Positions 18,279 to 26,646 of a stretch of DNA of 64,000 bases are shown in pieces; the stretch's first letter is position 1; each line of letters starts with the position of its first letter. The notes under the pieces are model-generated. The model made no database searches and was not told the origin of the DNA. It worked only from the letters and a program-made list of their open reading frames with translations. The DNA is taken from positions 108,221 through 172,220 of the forward strand of contig DAOQSN010000003.1 in assembly GCA_035356615.1 (NCBI GenBank). The letters are read 5' to 3'. Source of the stretch: JAKQDH01 sp029558835 (GTDB taxonomy: Bacteria; Planctomycetota; Phycisphaerae; UBA1845). The translations under genes and the position numbers were made by a program.

Positions 18279-18303
18279 CTCCCTGGCCGGTAGGGGCCGG
18301 GAG
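18279..18303. terminator. Possible bidirectional terminator between apbE and rnfB
   Basis: A stem CTCCCTGGCC / GGGCCGGGAG with a short loop begins 5 bases after the apbE stop in the convergent spacer. It has no T-tract, so it may be a structural element only. Confidence 0.3.
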
Positions 18304-18502
18304 AGGGCCGAGCTTACTGGATATGACGGGCGCCCAACCGAGCGTGCCAGCCATCGACGATCGCCCCCCTCTCGACCTCCTCGTGCCGAAGAGAAAGGGG
18401 CCAGCAGGTCTCGGTCCCTGGTGCTCCGCGCGCCGCGAAGCAACCCACGGGGGGGTGGGCCGCGGGATCGCTGCGGATTGGGCGGGGGGCCCGTCCGCGG
18501 CG

Positions 18503-19381
18503 TTATGGAGCTGCCGTTTCCACCAACTCCTCATCATGGGCTTCGGCCGCGAGTTGTTGGGCGTACTCCGGCTTCGGCTTGCCGAAGTAGACCAGCACTT
18601 CCGCCGGGCACTTCTGCAGCACCTGTTGCAGGTTTTCGTCCTCTTCGTCGGCGTAGTTGTCGTAGTTCAGCCAGGCGAGGTTGTCAGAGACCTGAAACAT
18701 GTCCGCGCAGAGCCGCTGGCAGAGCTTGCAGCCGATGCAACCGACCTTGCAGACTTCCCTGACCGCCTTGGCCGGTTCCTTGTTGGCACAGCCGACCACG
18801 AGCATCCGTTCTTGCCTGAACGGGATCCGCTCGATCAGGTTCCGCGGGCACACCTTCGTGCAGGCCCCACAGCCGGTGCACTTGTCATAGTCGACGACGG
18901 GTACGCCGTCCACCATGTGCAACGCGTCGAAGGTGCAGGACCTTACGCAGTCACCCAAGCCCAGGCAGCCGTAGGTGCACGCCTGCGTCACCCCGAGCAG
19001 GTTCGCCTCGACGCAGCCCCGCACGCCGTCGTAGGGTACTCGGCCGAGCTTCTGGTAATCCTTGGCCGTGCAGTGGATCACGGGACGATAGGGGAACGTC
19101 TTGACCACCTCGACGCCGAGCACCCCGGCGATCTTCTCCGCGATCCTCGACCCGCCCACCGGGCAGCCGTCGCACTGGGCGCGCTTCTCGACCACGGCCT
19201 TGGCGAAGTCCGCGCAGCCCGCGAACCCGCAGCCACCGCAGTTCGCCGCCGGCAGGACCTCGGTGACCTCCCCGATGCGCGGGTCCTCATCAACCCGCAG
19301 CTTCTCCTTCGCCACGCCGAGCAGCCCGGCGAAGACCAGCACCAGGCCGAACAGGATGATGGCGGCCAGCGCTACCGTCAT
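18503..19381 (-). CDS. rnfB: Rnf complex iron-sulfur subunit RnfB
   Basis: The 292-aa product has one N-terminal membrane helix (residues 3-24), then the RnfB cluster motif with Cys48, Cys51, Cys56 and Cys73 (ANCGGCGFAGCADF...CDGCPVGG), and several CxxCxxCxxxCP ferredoxin motifs (CTGCGACTKVCP, CIGCKLCQRLC). RnfB accepts or donates electrons from ferredoxin at the cytoplasmic face of the ion-translocating ferredoxin:NAD+ oxidoreductase. It is last in the operon, 18 bp after rnfA. The Ala/Glu-rich C-terminal tail is variable in the family. Confidence 0.95.
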   Translation of the reverse strand: MTVALAAIILFGLVLVFAGLLGVAKEKLRVDEDPRIGEVTEVLPAANCGGCGFAGCADFAKAVVEKRAQCDGCPVGGSRIAEKIAGVLGVEVVKTFPYRPVIHCTAKDYQKLGRVPYDGVRGCVEANLLGVTQACTYGCLGLGDCVRSCTFDALHMVDGVPVVDYDKCTGCGACTKVCPRNLIERIPFRQERMLVVGCANKEPAKAVREVCKVGCIGCKLCQRLCADMFQVSDNLAWLNYDNYADEEDENLQQVLQKCPAEVLVYFGKPKPEYAQQLAAEAHDEELVETAAP

Positions 19382-19399
19382 AGTGTCTCTCCTCAGCGA

Positions 19400-20014
19400 T
19401 TACTTGCCGATTCCGGTGAAGCCCGTGAACGCCATCGCCAGAATGCCGGCCACCAGCAGCGTGATCCCCGCGCCCCGAAGGCACTTGGGGACGTCGCTGA
19501 ACTGAATGTGCTCGCGGATGCCGGCCATGATCGTGATCGCCAGCGTGAATCCGATGCCGCCCCCGAGGGCATACACGGCGGCGTTGAGCAGGTTCTGCGT
19601 CTCGGACTTCATGTCAATGTACAGGCACGCCCCCAGGATCGCGCAGTTCGTCGTGATCAGGGGCAGAAACACACCGAACGCCGTGTAGAGCGGCGGTGAG
19701 AACTTCTTGAGGTACATCTCCACGAGCTGCACCATGGACGCGATGACCATGATGAAGGCGACGTACTTGAGGAAGTACAGCATGTCCGGCCGGCCGAAGT
19801 AGTCCCCGATCGGCATCAGAACGGCGTGCACGATCAACCAGGTCACCACGCCGGACACCGTGATCACGAACGTCACGGCGCAGCCCATGCCGAAGGCCAT
19901 GCCCACCTTGCGCGAGACGCCCAGGAACGGGCAGATGCCCAGGAAGCCGGCCAGCACCAGATTGTTGACCAGGACGACACTCAGCAGGATGCCCAGCAGC
20001 ACGCCGATGCTCAT
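19400..20014 (-). CDS. rnfA: Rnf complex membrane subunit RnfA
   Basis: The 204-aa integral membrane protein has about six helices and the RnfA/NqrE signature (NLVLAGFLGICPFLGVSRK near the N-terminus and LLITTNCAILGACLY-like Cys-containing helix, here PLITTNCAILGACLY). The paired conserved cysteines in half-membrane helices of RnfA and RnfE bind a [2Fe-2S] cluster within the membrane. Its ATG overlaps the rnfE stop by four bases (ATGA), implying translational coupling. Confidence 0.95.
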   Translation of the reverse strand: MSIGVLLGILLSVVLVNNLVLAGFLGICPFLGVSRKVGMAFGMGCAVTFVITVSGVVTWLIVHAVLMPIGDYFGRPDMLYFLKYVAFIMVIASMVQLVEMYLKKFSPPLYTAFGVFLPLITTNCAILGACLYIDMKSETQNLLNAAVYALGGGIGFTLAITIMAGIREHIQFSDVPKCLRGAGITLLVAGILAMAFTGFTGIGK

Positions 20015-20643
20015 GCCGCGCCTCCCTTCGCCCGCCGCTCACGGAGGTGGTTGACGACCCCGACCACGGCCCCCAGGGTCAGAAACGCCCCCGGCGGCAG
20101 CACCATGATCACCCAGGTGTGACCGCCCTCGATGAAGTCGCGGGGCAGGACGTGCTGATTGAGCAGCGTGCCCGAGCCCAGCACCTCGCGTACGACGCCC
20201 AGGATGCACAGCGCCATGGTGAAGCCCAGCCCGATGCCCAGCGCGTCCGCCAGCGACCGGCTGACGCCGCTCTTGATCGCCACGACCTCGGCCCGGCAGA
20301 TGATGATGCAGTTGACGATGATCAGCGGGACGAACGCCCCCAGCTTCCTGGCCACGTCGAACAGGTAGGCCTTCAGCGCCAGGTCCGCGATGGTCACGAA
20401 GGTGGCGATCGTGATGGTGAAGATCAGAATACGCACGTGCGGCTTGATCAGGTTCCGCAGCAGCGAGGTGATCAGGTTGGACATCACCACCACAAACGTG
20501 ACCGCCATCCCCATCACCAGGGCGTTCTCCAGCGAGTTGGTGACGGCCAGGGTGGGACACATCCCCAGCAGTTGCACCAGTACGGGGTTGTTCGAGAAGA
20601 CCCCTTCCTTGAATTGCTGCAGGTTCGAGCCGTTCTCCGCCAT
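20011..20643 (-). CDS. rnfE: Rnf complex membrane subunit RnfE
   Basis: The 210-aa, six-helix membrane protein is paralogous to RnfA in inverted topology: VLVQLLGMCPTLAVTNSLENAL and FVPLIIVNCIIICRAE carry the cluster-binding cysteines. It forms the RnfA-RnfE membrane core that passes electrons across the membrane. It overlaps rnfA by four bases and follows rnfG by 37 bp. Confidence 0.95.
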   Translation of the reverse strand: MAENGSNLQQFKEGVFSNNPVLVQLLGMCPTLAVTNSLENALVMGMAVTFVVVMSNLITSLLRNLIKPHVRILIFTITIATFVTIADLALKAYLFDVARKLGAFVPLIIVNCIIICRAEVVAIKSGVSRSLADALGIGLGFTMALCILGVVREVLGSGTLLNQHVLPRDFIEGGHTWVIMVLPPGAFLTLGAVVGVVNHLRERRAKGGAA

Positions 20644-20680
20644 GAGTTCGCTGCTCCCGCTGGGCGGTACCCTCCCCGGC

Positions 20681-21238
20681 CTATTGCTGCTCCGCCAGCT
20701 TCGGCCGGATTCTCGTCAGCACGTCGTTCACGATGTCCGTGACATATCGACTGGACCACGTCGCGCCGGTAATGGCGCTGATCTCGCCTCGCGCCGGATC
20801 CGCATCGCCTTTGATGACCGTCAGGGAGAGGTCCGTGCTTATGCCGGTGTATTGCTCCGCCCACGGTCCTTCGATCTTGTTGCCCAGGCCCGGTGTTTCG
20901 AGGTTCTCGATGACCTTCAGACCGGTGATCTCGCGCCCGTCCGCCCTGATCCCGACCACCAGGCGGATCTTGTCAACGAAGCCCCCACCGGACGCATCCA
21001 CGGCCCAGCCCACCAGCTCCCCGTTCTTGTCCAGGCACTTGAAGACCTGGTTGCTTTCAATCTTGAACTCTTCCGTGGTCTCCACGCCCGGCACGACCTC
21101 GCCAATAGCCTGGAGGAGGACCCGCTGCTGGTTCTCCGCAATCCGGGCGGATAGCGAGGTCTGTGTGCCGGCCAGCAGGCAGGCGAAGATGACGCCCATC
21201 ACCAGGACCAGCCACGACTCTTCCACGAACTTCTTCAC
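20681..21238 (-). CDS. rnfG: Rnf complex flavoprotein subunit RnfG
   Basis: The 185-aa product has one N-terminal membrane helix (residues 8-27) and a periplasmic FMN-binding domain. The motif AITGATWSS contains the threonine to which FMN is attached by ApbE. It sits in the usual place between rnfD and rnfE. The neighbouring apbE gene supplies the transferase. Confidence 0.94.
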   Translation of the reverse strand: MKKFVEESWLVLVMGVIFACLLAGTQTSLSARIAENQQRVLLQAIGEVVPGVETTEEFKIESNQVFKCLDKNGELVGWAVDASGGGFVDKIRLVVGIRADGREITGLKVIENLETPGLGNKIEGPWAEQYTGISTDLSLTVIKGDADPARGEISAITGATWSSRYVTDIVNDVLTRIRPKLAEQQ

Positions 21239-21256
21239 GGCGACTCCCTCGCTTGG

Positions 21257-22279
21257 TCAGGTGGCGGATGCGTGTCCGCCGAACGGGGTCGGCACCGTCC
21301 AGCGCTCGATGAGCGGCGTAACCGCGTTCATGATCAGAATGGCGAACATGAAGCCCTCCGGATAAGCGCTGTAGAGCCGGATGACCATCACCAGCACGCC
21401 CACCCCGATGCCGAAGATGAGTCGGCCCCACGGCGTCAGCGGCGCGCCCACGTAGTCCGTGGCGATGAAGAACGCCCCGAACATCAACGCGCCGCTCGTC
21501 AGATGGAACAGGGGGGTCTGGTAAGCCTGTGGGTCAACCCAGTGGGTGATCGAAGCAAAGACAAACACGCTGCCCAGCACGCCGACGATCGGTCGCCAGT
21601 CGGCGATGCCGCGGATGACCAGCCAGAGGCCGCCGATCAGTGCGGCCAGGGTGCTCGTCTCGCCCAGACACCCGCCCACCTTACCGATGAACAGCGCCCA
21701 GAGGCTCGGGACGTCAAGCGAAGGATCCATGGCCGCCCCGAGGGGAGTCGCCATGGTGACGCCGTCGATGTTCGGATCCCCGATGATGTTGAGCGTGACC
21801 GGCTCGGTCCAGATACCCATGGCGGCCGGGAAGCAGACCATCAGGAATGCCCGTCCCACCATGGCCGGGTTGAAGAGGTTCCGACCCAGGCCGCCGAACA
21901 CAGCCTTGGCCAGGATGATCGCCACCGTGCCGCCGATAAACGCCATGTACGGGTTGATGGCCGGCGGCAGCGAGAACGCCAGGATCACCCCCGTTACCAT
22001 GGCCGACCCATCACCGAGGGACGCCAGACTTCGCCCGCGCACCCGGTTCGCCACCGCCTCCGCCGCCAGCGCGCCCGCTGTTGTGCAGACCACCAGCACC
22101 ACGGCCGAGATCCCGAACAGATAGATCGACCAGATGAACAGCGGCAGCATGGCCGCCAGCACCTCGAACATAATCCGACTTGTGGTGGCGGTGTCCGACA
22201 GGTGGGGGGCGGCGCTGACCAGCAACTCGCGCGGGGCGTCCGCGGCCTTCGCCTTGACTGGTTCTGCAGCTTCGCTCAT
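21257..22279 (-). CDS. rnfD: Rnf complex membrane flavoprotein subunit RnfD
   Basis: The 340-aa protein has about eight to nine helices and the RnfD/NqrB signature: SRIMFEVLAAMLP, GGLGRNLFNPAMVGRAF and DGVTMATPLGA. The last holds the threonine (about Thr178) expected to carry covalent FMN. The start is the ATG at 22277-22279 behind AAGGAG; the open frame upstream of it overlaps rnfC out of phase and is not used. It follows rnfC by 32 bp. Confidence 0.94.
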   Translation of the reverse strand: MSEAAEPVKAKAADAPRELLVSAAPHLSDTATTSRIMFEVLAAMLPLFIWSIYLFGISAVVLVVCTTAGALAAEAVANRVRGRSLASLGDGSAMVTGVILAFSLPPAINPYMAFIGGTVAIILAKAVFGGLGRNLFNPAMVGRAFLMVCFPAAMGIWTEPVTLNIIGDPNIDGVTMATPLGAAMDPSLDVPSLWALFIGKVGGCLGETSTLAALIGGLWLVIRGIADWRPIVGVLGSVFVFASITHWVDPQAYQTPLFHLTSGALMFGAFFIATDYVGAPLTPWGRLIFGIGVGVLVMVIRLYSAYPEGFMFAILIMNAVTPLIERWTVPTPFGGHASAT

Positions 22280-22311
22280 CGACCCGGGTGCTCCTTTTGG
22301 TGGGGCTGGTC

Positions 22312-23721
22312 CTAGCCGGCCTTCTTGTCTTCCTGCTTCTTCTGAGCCTGGATGATCCACCACTGGTTCTTGCCCGCCCGGATGTACTGGGCGACCGGAA
22401 TATGCGCCGGGCAGACGTACGAGCAACAGCCGCATTCACAGCAGGCCATGTGGTCGTAGCGCTTGGCCATCTCGAAATCGCGGAACTTCACCGCTTGTGC
22501 GATCTTGGCGGGGGATAGATACAAAGGGCAGTTGTCGATGCACCGCCCGCACCGGATGCAGGGCGACTCGGCGCGGCGCGAAGTCTCCGCCTCCGTCATC
22601 ACCGTGATGCCACCCGTGCCCTTCACAATGGGAATACGCAGGTCTGAGATCGTGGGCCCCATCATCGGTCCGCCCGCCAGGACCTTCAGCGCCGCCGGCG
22701 TCATCCCCGCGCAACAACGTTCGATGACCTCGGCGAAGCTGGTGCCGACCGGGATCAGCCAGTTGCCCGGCCGGGTCACGCCGCCCCCGGTGACCGACAC
22801 CACGCGGTGGGTGAGCGGTTTGCCATGCACGACGGCGCGGGCAATGCCGTGCGCGGTCGCCACGTTGACCACCACCACGCTGACGTCCAGAGGCAGGCCC
22901 TTCGGGGCGCTGGGCACCGCGCGATTCAGAACGGCCGGGATTAGCTGCCGCTCGCCGCCCATTGGGTACTTCGTGGCGCAGACCTTCACCTCGAGCCCCA
23001 CCCGACCCCGGATCGCCTTGCGCATCGCGTCGATCGCGTCCGGCTTGTTCTCCTCGATCGCCACGACGGCACGAGGGGCCCCGAGCGCGTGAGCGGCCAG
23101 TGCCAGCCCGACCGCGATGGCCTCGGGGCACTCCACCATCAGCCGGTGGTCCGCAGTCAAATAGGGTTCGCACTCGCAGCCGTTCAAGATAACCGTGTCA
23201 ATGGGACGGTGCGGATTCCGGCGGAGCTTCACGTGCGTGGGGAACGTCGCACCGCCAAGTCCGACCACACCGGCCTCCCGCACGGACATCACGATCTGAT
23301 CGGGGTCATAGCGAGTGGGCTCAACGGAGTCCCAGTCCCGACGAAGGAAATCCTCCAGGAAGCCTTCCGGCAGCGGCGCGCGTTCCTTCGAGAGCCGCAA
23401 GGGGATGCCCGGTACACGCCGACCGCTGGGCAGCGCCATCATGGTGGGCTGGCCGGTGGTTCCGCTGACCGAAGCGTGAATCGGCGCCGAGACGAAGGCC
23501 TCCGCGTCGGCCAACTTCTCGCCGTACGCTACTTCTGTCTTTGGCTTTACGGTCGGCGTGCACGCCGAGCCGATGTGCTGAGCCAGCGGAATGGCCAAGT
23601 CCTGCTCTGGTACGAGCAGGCGGATCGGCTCGGCCTCCGAGTACGACTTCCGGTGGGGCGGATGAACGCCGCGTGAAAAGCTGGCCAGACCTTTCATCCG
23701 GTCACGAAGCGCTGCCATCAT
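22312..23721 (-). CDS. rnfC: Rnf complex NADH-oxidoreductase subunit RnfC
   Basis: The 469-aa peripheral subunit carries an N-terminal barrel-sandwich region (SRGVHPPHRKSYSEAEPIR), the NADH/FMN-binding region (GVVGLGGATFPTHVK, ILNGCECEPYLTADHRLM), a SLBB-like segment and two C-terminal [4Fe-4S] motifs near residues 388-440 (CIRCGRCIDNCP and CCECGCCSYVCP). It links NAD+/NADH to the membrane part. The start is an ATG that overlaps the upstream gene by four bases. Order rseC-like-C-D-G-E-A-B matches rnfCDGEAB operons. Confidence 0.95.
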   Translation of the reverse strand: MMAALRDRMKGLASFSRGVHPPHRKSYSEAEPIRLLVPEQDLAIPLAQHIGSACTPTVKPKTEVAYGEKLADAEAFVSAPIHASVSGTTGQPTMMALPSGRRVPGIPLRLSKERAPLPEGFLEDFLRRDWDSVEPTRYDPDQIVMSVREAGVVGLGGATFPTHVKLRRNPHRPIDTVILNGCECEPYLTADHRLMVECPEAIAVGLALAAHALGAPRAVVAIEENKPDAIDAMRKAIRGRVGLEVKVCATKYPMGGERQLIPAVLNRAVPSAPKGLPLDVSVVVVNVATAHGIARAVVHGKPLTHRVVSVTGGGVTRPGNWLIPVGTSFAEVIERCCAGMTPAALKVLAGGPMMGPTISDLRIPIVKGTGGITVMTEAETSRRAESPCIRCGRCIDNCPLYLSPAKIAQAVKFRDFEMAKRYDHMACCECGCCSYVCPAHIPVAQYIRAGKNQWWIIQAQKKQEDKKAG

Positions 23722-24062
23722 GAGCCCGGGTCCTCCGTAGTTTCGCACATTCTCAGAACCACGGTCACGATCAACTTTGCCAGACCCACTCCGGCCAGGA
23801 ATCCGACGACGGCGCCGGCCGCCTGGGCCAGCGCAGGATGTACGCTCTCCAGGAGTTGGGCCCCACTGCCGAAAAGCCAGGCTAGCAGAATCGCCAGTGT
23901 CAGCGGGAGAAGGAAGACGGCCGAGGCCGAGACCACGAGCGGCAGGCCCTTGCTGAGGGGGCCAAGTTCGAGCTGGCCGTTTTCGGCGGCCTCGGTCACG
24001 GGGCAGCAATGGCACTCCTGGCAATGCCCACAACTGAACCAGAACCGTTCCAGAAACTTCAC
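23718..24062 (-). CDS. RseC/MucC-like membrane protein of the Rnf operon
   Basis: The 114-aa product from the GTG at 24060-24062 has a cysteine cluster (CGHCQECHCC) followed by LELGPLSKGLPL and two membrane helices separated by a short loop. The layout matches the C-terminal two thirds of RseC/SoxR-reducing-system proteins, which are often found with rnf genes. The usual N-terminal beta domain is missing or lies in the weakly supported upstream extension to 24170. It overlaps rnfC by four bases, so it is the first gene of the operon. Its role in Rnf assembly or redox regulation is inferred from context. Confidence 0.55.
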   Translation of the reverse strand: MKFLERFWFSCGHCQECHCCPVTEAAENGQLELGPLSKGLPLVVSASAVFLLPLTLAILLAWLFGSGAQLLESVHPALAQAAGAVVGFLAGVGLAKLIVTVVLRMCETTEDPGS

Positions 24063-24506
24063 GGCCGTACCCTTGCCTGCGGTCTCGTAGCTCTTGCTCG
24101 AGAGAGACTCGCGTGGGACGGCCGGGCAATACGCGTGCCAGTCACCCCGCAGTGCAACTGCACCGCACACCGGATATGGGGCTGCAATCCACGAAGGGCG
24201 GTCCAGCCCGGTGGTCCGGGTGCCGGCGCGCCAAGCCGGTGCGAGCGATCAGGAGAAGCTGCCGGAGAGACTGGCCGGCGCGTTTTCTCATGCCGGTTGT
24301 GCAGGCGTCGGCCAAGCACGGCCATACCTTCCGACCTGTGCACCTTCAAGTCTCGAAGGCTGACTCCGAGGACGCCGCTGCGGGGCGGAAGGCCGCCTGA
24401 CTTGCCACGAAGGTCGCCACGACTGGTTGAGAATCGACGGAAGTCCGGCCCGGAATGAATACGCCGCAGGATCGCAACCTGCGGCGCCCCAGGGACGTAC
24501 CGAGAC
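24063..24506. other. Gene-free spacer upstream of the Rnf operon
   Basis: About 440 bp between the first gene of the Rnf operon and the left edge of the island. It should hold the rnf promoter on the minus strand, but I cannot point to a convincing -35/-10 pair. Short open frames on both strands look like chance. Confidence 0.4.
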
Positions 24507-24548
24507 AGCGGGCGATGGAATTCGAACCCACGACGTCCAGCTTGGGAA
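24507..24548 (-). repeat. Displaced 3' end of tRNA-Gly(CCC): left attachment site
   Basis: The 42 bases match 32120-32161 with a single mismatch (position 24519). They cover the 3' half of tRNA-Gly(CCC): acceptor 3' strand, T-arm and half of the anticodon arm. The match stops abruptly inside the anticodon stem and the sequence then diverges. This is what integration into the 3' end of a tRNA leaves behind at the far edge of an element. Confidence 0.75.
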
Positions 24549-24923
24549 TTCGGTGCTCGGCGCGCAAGTGGTTGTGGCGCAGGCAGTTGCAACGCGTTTT
24601 TCGGCCAAGAACGAGGGTCACAGCTGACCCCGCAAGTCACTGAGAACTCGATAACAAGTCACCACCAAGTGACGACTGACCAAGTTTGTGACCAACTCGC
24701 GGAGAGACGCATACCCGAACCTAACCCAGACTGCGGGCCAAAGGAACGCCGATTCCCGCAAGGCGTCCGGACCGATCGGCCGGCATTCGTGTTCAGCCCG
24801 GGTACGACGCTGACGTGTCTCAACCCTCCTTCGGGCCAGACGCGTGAGGGTAGGACAAGCAGGCGCATTGAGGTACGGAGGAGCTTGACCCGGCCCCAGC
24901 CGGGCCTTAGGCTTGTTCGCATA

Positions 24924-24944
24924 AAGGGACATTACTTATCCCTT
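24924..24944. promoter_or_regulatory. Inverted repeat upstream of abiEi, candidate operator
   Basis: AAGGGA and TCCCTT flank a 9-base AT-rich centre, 27 bases before the abiEi start. AbiEi antitoxins repress their own operon by binding inverted repeats, so this is a plausible operator. Direct repeats of AAGTSAC near 24656-24673 are a second candidate. Confidence 0.35.
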
Positions 24945-24970
24945 GCAGCAAACGAACGTGAGCGAGCAGA

Positions 24971-25765
24971 ATGGCGGCCGCGACCGTGGAAGACTGGGTC
25001 GATTCCCTGCAGGCACAGGGGAAATACGCGTTTCTCCGCGCCGAGGCGATCAGTGGCAGCGGCCTGTCCGCCGAGGCCGTCAAGAAAGCTCTCCAGCGAC
25101 TCGCCCGCCGGAAGCGCGTCGTGAAGGTCAAGAACTACTTCTACGTGATCGTGCCGCTCGAGTACCTCCATGCCGGCAGCCCTCCTCCCTCGTGGTTCAT
25201 CGATGATTTGATGAAGGCGATGGACCGACCGTACTACGTCGGGTTGCTCAGCGCGGCCGGCATCCACGGCGCCTCTCATCATCAGCCCCAGGAATTCCAG
25301 GTGATCACGAATCGGCCGGTCCGCCCCCTGCAGGTCGGTCGCACGCGCGTTCGGTTCTTCACCAGCAAGCGCGCCGCGGACACTGCGGTGCAAAGCGTGA
25401 AGACGCCGACGGGTGGCATGCGCGTGTCCACGCCGGAGGCGACGGCTTTCGATCTGGTTCGTTTCGCCAAGGTCGCCGGCCAGATCGACAACGTCGCCAC
25501 GGTTCTGGCGGATCTGGTTCCGCTGCTTGATCCGAAGCGGATGTTGAAGGTAGTGCGCGCCGGGGGTGATGTTCCCAATGCACAGCGTCTCGGTTACTTG
25601 CTCGACAAGGTCCGCGGGCGATCACAGGCGAAGGCGTTCCATGAATGGCTCAAGCGTCAATCTCCTCGTACCGTCCCCCTTCGGCCAGGACGGACGTTAG
25701 CCGGAGCCGAGGAGGATCGGCGCTGGCGCGTGCTCGTTGGTGATCCCGTCGAGGTGGAATCGTGA
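24971..25765 (+). CDS. Type IV toxin-antitoxin AbiEi-family antitoxin/repressor
   Basis: The 264-aa product has an N-terminal winged-helix region (about residues 20-60, FLRAEAISGSGLSAEAVKKA then RLARRKRVVKVKNYFYVIVP) and the AbiEi C-terminal domain (YYVGLLSAAGIHGASHHQPQ, STPEATAFDLVRFAKVAG). AbiEi antitoxins bind their own promoter and counter the paired nucleotidyltransferase toxin by an indirect mechanism. Its stop overlaps the start of the toxin gene (GTGA), typical of abiE operons. No strong ribosome-binding site precedes the ATG. Confidence 0.85.
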   Translation: MAAATVEDWVDSLQAQGKYAFLRAEAISGSGLSAEAVKKALQRLARRKRVVKVKNYFYVIVPLEYLHAGSPPPSWFIDDLMKAMDRPYYVGLLSAAGIHGASHHQPQEFQVITNRPVRPLQVGRTRVRFFTSKRAADTAVQSVKTPTGGMRVSTPEATAFDLVRFAKVAGQIDNVATVLADLVPLLDPKRMLKVVRAGGDVPNAQRLGYLLDKVRGRSQAKAFHEWLKRQSPRTVPLRPGRTLAGAEEDRRWRVLVGDPVEVES

Positions 25766-26604
25766 TACCGCAGGCGCACATCACGGCATGGCGCGCGACC
25801 GCACCGTGGGGCGACGACGCCCAGGTTGAACAGGACCTCGTGCTCTCGCGGGCAGTTGTCGAGTTGTTCACCAATGCGGAATTGGCGGAGTTGCTCGCAC
25901 TTCGCGGTGGAACGGCTCTCAACAAGCTGTTCATCCAGCCGGCCAGTCGGTACTCGGAGGACATCGACCTGGTGCAGGTAAAACCGGGAGCCATCGGTGG
26001 CGTACTGAACGCGATTCGCCGGCGGCTCGATCCCTGGCTCGGGCGGCCCAAGCGGTCGAGTGGCGAGGCCAGCGTGACGCTAACCTATCGCTTCGATTCG
26101 GAAGTGCCGCCCGTTCGCCCATTGCGGCTGAAGATCGAAATCAACACGCGTGAGCACTTCGCGGTGCTGGAATACAATCGGCTTCCGCTCCTGGTGGAGA
26201 ATCCCTGGTTCACCGGCGAGGCCGACGTGTCGACGTACGCGTTGGACGAACTGATGGGCACGAAGCTCCGCGCGCTGTACCAGCGGCGTAAAGGGCGCGA
26301 TCTCTTCGATCTTTGGCTGTGCCTGAGTCGCGGGCTAATCGACCCGGCGCAGGTGGTGGCGTGTTTCAGTGCGTACATGCAGCACGAGGGACGGACGATC
26401 TCGCGTGCCGAGTTTGAGCGCAATCTGTTCGAGAAGGAGAGCAACTCGGCATTCCTTGACGACATAAGGCCCCTACTTGCTACGGAGATCAGCTACGTCG
26501 CCAAGGAAGCCGTGACGCTTGTTCGCGAGAACCTTGTCAGTCGTTTGACTGGAGAGCCCTGGCGGGGAGCGTCGTCTGCTGACGTGGACAAGCCGCTCCC
26601 ATGA
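25762..26604 (+). CDS. AbiEii-family nucleotidyltransferase toxin
   Basis: The 280-aa product carries the DNA polymerase beta-like nucleotidyltransferase motif: GGT at residues 49-51 (LRGGTALNKLF) and the metal-binding SEDIDL with Asp67 and Asp69. A second conserved region, YALDELMGTKLRALYQRRKGRDLFDLW, is typical of the AbiEii/MenT family. Family members transfer nucleotides, for example to tRNA 3' ends, and stop growth, giving abortive infection. The GTG start overlaps abiEi by four bases. Both genes lie at the front of the island. Confidence 0.87.
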   Translation: MIPQAHITAWRATAPWGDDAQVEQDLVLSRAVVELFTNAELAELLALRGGTALNKLFIQPASRYSEDIDLVQVKPGAIGGVLNAIRRRLDPWLGRPKRSSGEASVTLTYRFDSEVPPVRPLRLKIEINTREHFAVLEYNRLPLLVENPWFTGEADVSTYALDELMGTKLRALYQRRKGRDLFDLWLCLSRGLIDPAQVVACFSAYMQHEGRTISRAEFERNLFEKESNSAFLDDIRPLLATEISYVAKEAVTLVRENLVSRLTGEPWRGASSADVDKPLP

Positions 26605-26646
26605 TGCGATTGGCATTTGGTGGCTCGGTTGCGCAGGTGTTTTCCG

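Noticed and set aside
24669..25124. 151-codon open frame across the abiEi start
   Set aside because: It overlaps abiEi in another frame and has low-complexity Arg/Pro text.
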